NCBI GenBank assembly: GCA_041592135.1 | Contig: JBFHQR010000063.1 | Reading direction: 5' to 3' (one strand) | Source: Porticoccus sp041592135 | GTDB lineage: Bacteria; Pseudomonadota; Gammaproteobacteria; Pseudomonadales; Porticoccaceae | Length of the DNA stretch: 12,175 bases | In this document: positions 1-4,841 of the stretch, piece after piece | Position numbering within the stretch: position 1 is the first letter of the stretch | Layout: each line of letters starts with the position of its first letter | Notes under the pieces: model-generated | Databases searched by the model: none | Told to the model about the DNA's origin: nothing | Seen by the model: the letters and a program-made list of their open reading frames with translations, nothing else | Translations under genes and position numbers: made by a program

Positions 1-140
1 ACTGCCACATCAAATGCCAGTCCCTGGTCGGGCCAGCCCAAAACGGCAGAGGGTAAAATCAGGTGCGCGGAACTGGAAATGGGCAGGAATTCGGTCAATC
101 CCTGAATGATCGCCAGAAAAACAATCTGAAATAAATCCAC
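1..140 (-). CDS. uppP: Undecaprenyl-diphosphate phosphatase UppP (BacA), N-terminal 46 codons only
   Basis: UppP is an integral inner-membrane enzyme that dephosphorylates undecaprenyl pyrophosphate, recycling the lipid carrier for peptidoglycan and other envelope polymers. I translated the left edge by hand: GTG at 140-138 opens a frame beginning (M)DLFQIVFLAIIQGLTEFLP, followed by ISSSAH at residues 21-26 and GWPDQGLAFDVAV. The QGLTEF segment (residues 13-18) holds the conserved catalytic (E/Q)xxxE motif of this family, and the first hydrophobic helix is at residues 3-14. The second signature, PGxSRSxxT, and about 220 residues lie beyond the window. The start is a GTG 2 nt after the tsaB stop, with an AGGAG about 10 nt upstream inside the tsaB end, so the two genes are probably translationally linked. 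No ATG start is available in this frame. Confidence 0.9.
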   Translation of the reverse strand, partial: MDLFQIVFLAIIQGLTEFLPISSSAHLILPSAVLGWPDQGLAFDVA

Positions 141-142
141 TA

Positions 143-865
143 CTACACGGCTCCTGTGGTGCGGTTGGTTGAGTCTGGTCGCAGGCGCTGGCGCTTCTTC
201 CAGGACACTTTATCGCGCAGGTAAAGTGGCTGAACCTCTTCAATTCGCTGTAGCTGTCCCCGCCCAATGGCGGGCATTGCCACCGACAATGCATCCCGGG
301 CGTCGGGCATTAGCGAAGGCTCGATAACAGCGGCGCTTACCCCCAGACGTTTGGAGTAATGCCAGCCATCACCGACACCGTATAAAGGCAACCCCGCAGC
401 TGGAATCTCAATCTGTTCGGGGGCCGATAAACTGTCTGCATGGAGACGTAGCAACTGTCTGTCGCGCCATTCAAATCGAGCCCAGTACAGTTCTTCCATG
501 CGCGCGTCGAACATCGGCATTATTTGGCAGTGATCTTTGATCTCGAGCTGTCGAATAGCGGTATGGGCCAAGGTTTCCAGACTGGAAACCGGCACCACGG
601 GAATATCCGCACCAAATGCCAGCCCCTGCACCACACCAAAACCAATACGGATGCCGGTGAACGACCCGGGGCCGTGGGTAAAGACCAGGGCATCCACGTC
701 GGCTAACGCTACCGAGGCTTCAGAGAGAATATCGTCCACCATAGGTAACAGCAATTGGGTGTGCTCACGGCTCGCCAGCTGGAAACGGAAAAAGGTTTCA
801 CCGGCCCGGCGCAATGCTACCGAACAGGCCGGTGTCGTGGTATCAAGGGCAAGAACAGTCAACAC
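143..865 (-). CDS. tsaB: tRNA threonylcarbamoyladenosine biosynthesis protein TsaB (YeaZ)
   Basis: TsaB is the cytoplasmic non-catalytic partner of TsaD. With TsaE they transfer the threonylcarbamoyl group to A37 of ANN-decoding tRNAs (t6A). The 240-residue product opens with the ASKHA-fold strand LALDTTTPACSVAL (5-18) and carries the family signature HGPGSFTGIRIG (64-75), then DARMEELYWA (120-129) in the region that contacts TsaD. Length is normal for the Pseudomonas-type protein. The start used is GTG at 863-865; TTG at 860-862 is a close alternative, giving MTVLALD. No good ribosome binding site stands alone: the only G-rich stretch upstream is the 3' arm of the terminator hairpin at 869-896. 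In many relatives tsaB directly follows adk; here hemH and an AlgP-like gene lie between. The next gene downstream is uppP, 2 nt away. Confidence 0.93.
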   Translation of the reverse strand: MLTVLALDTTTPACSVALRRAGETFFRFQLASREHTQLLLPMVDDILSEASVALADVDALVFTHGPGSFTGIRIGFGVVQGLAFGADIPVVPVSSLETLAHTAIRQLEIKDHCQIMPMFDARMEELYWARFEWRDRQLLRLHADSLSAPEQIEIPAAGLPLYGVGDGWHYSKRLGVSAAVIEPSLMPDARDALSVAMPAIGRGQLQRIEEVQPLYLRDKVSWKKRQRLRPDSTNRTTGAV

Positions 866-868
866 AAT

Positions 869-896
869 AAAAAATCCCCCGTTGTGGCGGGGGATT
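869..896 (-). terminator. Intrinsic terminator after the AlgP-like gene, abutting tsaB
   Basis: Read on the minus strand, a perfect 9-bp stem (AATCCCCCG with CGGGGGATT) closes a 6-nt CCACAA loop, and the tail includes six consecutive T, then ATT. The stem occupies 888-896 and 873-881. It lies about 50 nt past the AlgP-like stop codon, as expected for that gene's terminator. The tail ends only 3 nt before the tsaB GTG at 865, and the GGGGGA of the 3' arm is the only Shine-Dalgarno-like sequence for tsaB. Confidence 0.85.
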
Positions 897-944
897 GTAA
901 CCTGATTAGCGGGACAACAGCGCCCTCCTGGATCAGCTCGTGTT

Positions 945-2048
945 TTATTCCGTCGCGGCAGGAGTGCTGCTGGCGGTCTCAGTCACAGCCGGAGCTGCTG
1001 GCACTGCCTTCACTACTTTACGGGGACGGCCGACCCGTTTCGCCGGACTCGCCTTGGTCACCGCAGTTGCCGTTTTCCTGGCTGTAGCTGTTGTTTTCTT
1101 GGCAGTGGTAGTGGTTTTCTTAGCAGCGGGTTTTGCTGCCGCAACTGCTTTTTTTGCCGGAGCTTTCTTGGGAGCCGTCTTTGCCGCCGTGGTTACAGTG
1201 GCGGTTTTTTTGGGACGGCCCGGGCCGCGTTTGGCCGTTGCGGGTTTAGTTGTCGCAGCTGTGGTCTTGGCTTTGGGCGGACGACCTGGCCCCCTCTTTG
1301 GCTTGGCGGCTGTTGCCGGGGCGGCTTTTTTCGGTCTTCCCGGCCCCTTACTCGCGGTCGCGGCAGAAGCGGTTCCTGTTTTGCGGGGACGACCGGGCCC
1401 GCGTACAGATGGCACGGAGGTAGCTGGGGCCTTGGATGCCGCGATTTTTTTCTCCGCAGCCTTAATTACGTCCGTCGCTTTTTTGTGCAGTTGTTTTTCA
1501 ACCGCTTTCACCCGGGCGAGCGCTTTTCTTTCCACCTGCCGAACTGCTCGGGCCATATCGGCTGCACGCTTCTTCAGCCAGGCCTGCTCAAAACGTTTTT
1601 TTGCCGCTTCCAGATCTGCCTGGGTTTTTTCTTTCAGCCGAGCCTCTGTCAGGGAGATTCTGGCTTTGGCCTTTTCTTCCATCACCTTCATCTGGTCAAG
1701 AATTTTTGCCGCGCGGAGCTCGGCTTTTGCCAATGTACTCTTCACGTTAAGGTTCTCCAATTTCGTTATATTGGTGCGGACTTCCTGCATCGCCTTTTTC
1801 AAAGCGGCCTGTGTTACCTTGCTAGAGCTCCCTGCAACCCGGTTCCTGGCAGCGGCCAATTTTTTGCGAGCTGTCGCAACTTTCACACTCTGTACAGAAA
1901 TTTCCTTTTCAATTTTGCCAATCGCCGCAGTGGCTTTGGCGACAGCCTGGGATGCCGTATTTTTCATGGGACTTTTGGTAGCAGTGGCAGGTTTTCTTAC
2001 AGATTTGCTGGCCGTGTTAGCAACGGTCTTTTTAGGAGCTCGCGCCAT
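945..2048 (-). CDS. AlgP-like, histone-H1-like DNA-binding protein with five AT-hooks
   Basis: A 367-residue, highly basic, low-complexity protein. Residues 1-42 are Lys/Ala/Thr-rich. Residues about 43-205 are predicted helical, with charged, coiled-coil-like composition. Four AT-hooks follow: RGPGRPRK (216-223), KGPGRPKK (234-241), RGPGRPPK (252-259) and RGPGRPKK (274-281), the first three at an exact 18-residue spacing. Residues 283-337 are a KPAAKK/AKKT tail like the C-terminus of histone H1, then comes a fifth, shorter hook, RVGRPRK (338-344), and an acidic, alanine-rich end. AT-hooks bind the minor groove of AT-rich DNA. The nearest known type is AlgP (AlgR3) of Pseudomonas, an H1-like regulator with KPAA repeats; AlgP as I recall it lacks this array of GRP hooks, so I give no symbol. 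ATG start with GAGGG 8 nt upstream. The gene sits alone between a 26% GC leader and its own terminator. A nucleoid or regulatory role is inference. Confidence 0.82.
   Translation of the reverse strand: MARAPKKTVANTASKSVRKPATATKSPMKNTASQAVAKATAAIGKIEKEISVQSVKVATARKKLAAARNRVAGSSSKVTQAALKKAMQEVRTNITKLENLNVKSTLAKAELRAAKILDQMKVMEEKAKARISLTEARLKEKTQADLEAAKKRFEQAWLKKRAADMARAVRQVERKALARVKAVEKQLHKKATDVIKAAEKKIAASKAPATSVPSVRGPGRPRKTGTASAATASKGPGRPKKAAPATAAKPKRGPGRPPKAKTTAATTKPATAKRGPGRPKKTATVTTAAKTAPKKAPAKKAVAAAKPAAKKTTTTAKKTTATARKTATAVTKASPAKRVGRPRKVVKAVPAAPAVTETASSTPAATE
1206..1403 (-). repeat. Tandem AT-hook coding repeats (four copies)
   Basis: Within the AlgP-like gene, the (R/K)GPGRPxK motif is encoded at 1380-1403, 1326-1349, 1272-1295 and 1206-1229. 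The first three copies are spaced by exactly 54 bp and the fourth by 66 bp; a shorter fifth hook is encoded at 1017-1037. The linkers are Ala/Thr/Lys-rich and differ in sequence, so this is an old or selected repeat, not a recent exact tandem duplication. Confidence 0.85.
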
Positions 2049-2198
2049 GTGGGGTTCCCTCGTTTAAAAAAGAAAAAATTGCAAAGATATCCAAGACTGA
2101 CAAGATATGACTAAAGTTTATTCAATCCACAGATATTTTCCAGCAGAACCATAAAAATACTTGAAAAAATCAATTAATTAGTTGGCAAAAACTGAAAA
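2049..2198. other. AT-rich leader between hemH and the AlgP-like gene
   Basis: Positions 2061-2200 contain 37 G or C in 140 bases (26%), far below the coding sequence around it. On the minus strand it must hold the promoter and 5' UTR of the AlgP-like gene. A weak candidate is CTGGAA (2138-2143) and TAAACT (2115-2120) with a 17-bp spacer, but other AT-rich choices are nearly as good, so I make no promoter call. The near-palindrome CAATTAATTAGTTG at 2171-2184 is a plausible minor-groove binding site. I see no clear terminator for hemH here. Confidence 0.6.
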
Positions 2199-3179
2199 TT
2201 AGAGGAAAAGCTTCTCGGCGACGAGGGATGAGAGGGTTTTTATAAACGTTTCTGAACTATTGAGACAGGGGATGTATTGATAATGCGCCCCCCCCTGGGT
2301 GATGAAAGATTCACGGTAACTGCTGTTTAGCTCCTCCAGTGTCTCGAGGCAGTCAGCGGTAAAGGCGGGACTGATAATGTCCACAGAGCGGATCCCGGAG
2401 GCAGCCCAGGTTTGCAGTTGCATGTCCGTATAGGGTTGCAGCCATTTTTTTGGCCCAAAGCGCGATTGAAACGACATCGCCCAATCGTCGGATGCAAGCT
2501 CGAGTCGCCGGGCAACGGCCTGCGCTGTTTCCTGGCAGTGCTGGTAATAGGGATCACCCTTGTCCACATATTCCTGAGGCACGCCGTGAAAAGACATCAA
2601 CAGCTTTTCCTGTCGTCCATGTTGCTGCCAGGAATCGCGAATACTGGCAGCGAGGCAATCGATATAACCGGGGTGATCATGAAACGATTTCAGTACGGAT
2701 ATGTCCGGCACATTGCGGGCAGTTTTAACCAGGTCTGCCAGCTGATCGTAAATTGCACCGGTGGTCGATCCGGAATATTGCGGGTACATGGGTAACACCA
2801 GGAATTGCTCAATATCCTGCCCCAGGAGCGTTGAGATGGTTTCTTTAAGAGATGGCCGGCCGTAGGTCATTGCCGCCGTCACGAGCGGGGCGCGGTCGGC
2901 AAACTCGGCCGATAATTGTTGTTGCAGGCCGGCCACCTGACGCTCGGTGATGACCCGCAACGGGGAACCCTCCTCCCACCAGATTTGCTGATAAGCCCGA
3001 GCGACTTTTTTGGCGCGCAGGGGAATGATCAGTAAGCGCAGCAAAAACCACCACAATACTTTTGGTGCTTCCACAACCCGTGGATCGGAGAGAAAACTTT
3101 TCAGGAAAGCCGCTACAGCAGAGGACGTGGGTGCTTCGGGGGTACCGAGATTAACCAGGATAACGGCTTTTTTTTTCAT
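2199..3179 (-). CDS. hemH: Ferrochelatase HemH
   Basis: Ferrochelatase inserts Fe2+ into protoporphyrin IX, the last step of protoheme synthesis, at the inner face of the cytoplasmic membrane. The 326-residue protein is of typical bacterial length. It begins AVILVNLGTPEAP (5-17), has LPMYPQYSGSTTGA (129-142), the catalytic histidine in SFHGVP (H198), the FQSRFGPKKWLQPYT block (237-251) and the metal-site acidic motif PAFTADCLETLEE (271-283; E279, E282, E283). The ATG at 3177-3179 gives the conserved N-terminus with no extension. Two oddities: no Shine-Dalgarno sequence is visible (the leader ends TTGTAACCA), and the adk terminator ends only 19 nt upstream. Codons 2-4 are AAA AAA AAA, an A9 run. 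An AT-rich leader and an AlgP-like gene follow. The function assignment is secure; expression is the open point. Confidence 0.96.
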   Translation of the reverse strand: MKKKAVILVNLGTPEAPTSSAVAAFLKSFLSDPRVVEAPKVLWWFLLRLLIIPLRAKKVARAYQQIWWEEGSPLRVITERQVAGLQQQLSAEFADRAPLVTAAMTYGRPSLKETISTLLGQDIEQFLVLPMYPQYSGSTTGAIYDQLADLVKTARNVPDISVLKSFHDHPGYIDCLAASIRDSWQQHGRQEKLLMSFHGVPQEYVDKGDPYYQHCQETAQAVARRLELASDDWAMSFQSRFGPKKWLQPYTDMQLQTWAASGIRSVDIISPAFTADCLETLEELNSSYRESFITQGGAHYQYIPCLNSSETFIKTLSSLVAEKLFL

Positions 3180-3198
3180 TGGTTACAATAATCGGGAC

Positions 3199-3227
3199 AA
3201 AAAAATGGGCTCTTTCGAGCCCATTTT
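3199..3227 (-). terminator. Intrinsic terminator after adk, just before hemH
   Basis: On the minus strand an 11-bp perfect stem (core ATGGGCTC / GAGCCCAT, arms 3217-3227 and 3202-3212) closes a GAAA tetraloop, and seven T follow (3199-3205, the first ones also part of the stem). It starts about 16 nt past the adk stop. The plus strand also ends in TTTT, so it could work weakly in both directions. The hemH ATG follows after 19 nt, leaving no room for a separate promoter unless it overlaps the hairpin. Confidence 0.92.
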
Positions 3228-3243
3228 GCATGACTTATGGTGT

Positions 3244-3897
3244 TCAAGCCAGCGCTTCTTCCAGGCGGGCCTCAACATCAGACAAGGCCCCTACGCCATT
3301 GACACCGGCGTAGCCGGGGGCATTGCCGGGCTGGCTGGTTGCCAAATTCTGGTAGAAACCCACCAGCGGCTGGGTCTGCTCATGATAGACCGCCAGGCGG
3401 TGACGGATAGTGTCTTCCTTGTCGTCATCGCGCTGAATCAGCGGTTCGCCGGTGACATCGTCAAGGCCTTCCTGCTGGGGCGGATTATGAATCACGTGAT
3501 AAACGCGACCAGAGCCCTCATGGACGCGGCGGCCACTCAGCCGGGAGACAATCTCATCGTCTGCCACATCGATTTCAATCACCTTGTCGATGATCACACC
3601 TTCGCTCAACAGGGCTTCAGCCTGGGGGATGGTGCGCGGGAAGCCGTCAAACAGAAAGCCATTGACGCAATCCGCTTCCTGGATACGCTCCTTGACCAGG
3701 GCGATGATCAGGTCATCGGACACCAGGCCGCCAGAGGCCATTATGCCTTTGGCTTTCAGGCCGAGTTCGGTGCCGGCTTTAACAGCGGCCCGCAGCATGT
3801 CGCCTGTGGAAATCTGGGGAATACCAAACTTCTCGGTAATGTATTTGGCCTGAGTGCCTTTGCCGGCACCTGGTGGCCCCAACAGAATAATACGCAT
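3244..3897 (-). CDS. adk: Adenylate kinase, long form without zinc site
   Basis: Adenylate kinase interconverts ATP + AMP and 2 ADP in the cytoplasm and keeps adenylate energy charge balanced. The 217-residue protein shows the P-loop GPPGAGKGT (7-15, K13), the AMP-binding segment STGDMLR (30-36), the switch FDGFPRT (83-89) and a full LID domain of the long form (about 121-168, starting SGRRVHEGSGRVYHV, with later RDDDKEDTIRHRL). The four LID cysteines of Gram-positive enzymes are absent (the only cysteine is C77), as in proteobacteria. ATG start with GGAG 7 nt upstream. The gene appears to be its own transcription unit: a TATAAT box lies 28 nt before the start and a strong terminator follows the stop. 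Confidence 0.97.
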   Translation of the reverse strand: MRIILLGPPGAGKGTQAKYITEKFGIPQISTGDMLRAAVKAGTELGLKAKGIMASGGLVSDDLIIALVKERIQEADCVNGFLFDGFPRTIPQAEALLSEGVIIDKVIEIDVADDEIVSRLSGRRVHEGSGRVYHVIHNPPQQEGLDDVTGEPLIQRDDDKEDTIRHRLAVYHEQTQPLVGFYQNLATSQPGNAPGYAGVNGVGALSDVEARLEEALA

Positions 3898-3924
3898 CGG
3901 TGATCTCCGGTTATCTGGGGTGAA

Positions 3925-3930
3925 ATTATA
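3925..3930 (-). promoter_or_regulatory. -10 box of a probable sigma70 promoter for adk
   Basis: The minus strand reads TATAAT, a 6/6 match to the sigma70 -10 consensus, inside the 124-bp gap between mazG and adk. It would place the transcript start near 3918 and leave a roughly 20-nt 5' UTR containing the GGAG ribosome binding site. No good -35 hexamer lies 16-18 bp upstream, so an activator or another contact may compensate. Assigned from sequence only. Confidence 0.55.
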
Positions 3931-4021
3931 GTTAGCCAGTTACCCAAACTCGCAGTTGAGGCGGCAAACCTTACACATAATGGCGCCGCTTAACAAGCAA
4001 ATACGCGGGGTTCAGGGATTT

Positions 4022-4840
4022 TTACTGGGATTGTTGCTTGGCTTGCTCCCACAGCTTCTCCAGGTAATCCGGCGAGCAATCGCTCATCTTTTCACCAGAT
4101 CGATTCAGCTGCCGCTCGACCAACTGAAAGCGCGCTTCAAATTTGCGAGACGCTCTGCGCAGGACGCTTTCTGCATCAACTTTCAAATGGCGACTGAGAT
4201 TAACCGCGCTAAACAGCAGGTCGCCCAGTTCCTCTTCGACCGCCTGAGAGTCCCCCTGCTGTATGGCTATTTTTAATTCAGCGATTTCCTCGTCCAGCTT
4301 GGCAAACACCCCGCTGCTGTCAGGCCAGTCAAACCCTTGCGTGGCCGCCCTTTTCTGAAGCTTTTGGGCACGACTGAGTGCCGGCAATCCCAGGGGAATA
4401 TCGGCGAGAATGGAATGCTGTCCCTTTTCTCGGCGCTGGCCGCGCTTCAAGTCTTCCCATGTTTGCTTGATGGCGGTTTCATCGGGCGGAACGTCAGTAG
4501 CGCGACGGCTTTCCAGGGTGCCCTCTGGAAACACGTGGGGATGGCGGTTGACCAATTTCTCCACCAGCACGGAGACCACCTCAGCAAAATCAAACAGCCC
4601 CTGTTCCTCGCCCAGTCGGCTGTAGAACACCACCTGAAACAGCAGGTCGCCGAGTTCCTCCTTGAGGTGTGTAAAATCCTCTCGCTCAATGGTGTCGATG
4701 ACCTCATACACCTCTTCGAGGGTAAAGGGCACGATGGTTTCAAAGGATTGCTTCAAGTCCCAGGGACAGCCGCTGTCGGGGTCGCGCAGGCGCGCCATCA
4801 GGCGCAGCAAATCGTCCAGCTGATAGTTTTTCCCGGTCAT
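4022..4840 (-). CDS. mazG: Nucleoside triphosphate pyrophosphohydrolase MazG
   Basis: MazG hydrolyses (d)NTPs to NMPs and pyrophosphate; in E. coli it is linked to damaged-nucleotide removal and to lowering (p)ppGpp. The 272-residue protein has the two tandem MazG domains expected. The N-terminal one has CPWDLKQSFETIVPFTLEEVYEV (25-47) and the metal-binding set E42, E43, E46, E61, E62, D65. The C-terminal one has KLDEEIAELK (181-190) and EELGDLLFSAVN (203-214), with E184, E185, E188, E203, E204, D207. All EExxE...ExxD ligands are intact in both, so this is a full-length enzyme. The ATG lies 1 nt after the relA stop and lacks a strong Shine-Dalgarno sequence, pointing to translational coupling. 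The relA-mazG pair, ppGpp synthase next to an enzyme tied to ppGpp control, is conserved in gammaproteobacteria. Confidence 0.95.
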   Translation of the reverse strand: MTGKNYQLDDLLRLMARLRDPDSGCPWDLKQSFETIVPFTLEEVYEVIDTIEREDFTHLKEELGDLLFQVVFYSRLGEEQGLFDFAEVVSVLVEKLVNRHPHVFPEGTLESRRATDVPPDETAIKQTWEDLKRGQRREKGQHSILADIPLGLPALSRAQKLQKRAATQGFDWPDSSGVFAKLDEEIAELKIAIQQGDSQAVEEELGDLLFSAVNLSRHLKVDAESVLRRASRKFEARFQLVERQLNRSGEKMSDCSPDYLEKLWEQAKQQSQ

Positions 4841-4841
4841 A

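Noticed and set aside
940..2067. 375-codon open frame on the plus strand
   Set aside because: It is the exact antisense of the AlgP-like gene. Its leucine/alanine/valine-rich, membrane-like look is the mirror of Lys/Ala codons. The minus strand has the ribosome binding site, terminator and AT-hooks.
3010..3903. 297-codon open frame on the plus strand
   Set aside because: Antisense to adk and the start of hemH, both unmistakable enzymes. The product resembles nothing and spans the terminator.
3898..4021. Possible terminator for mazG in the gap before adk
   Set aside because: The only pairing (GCGGC with GCCGC) has a loop of about 19 nt and no T tract.
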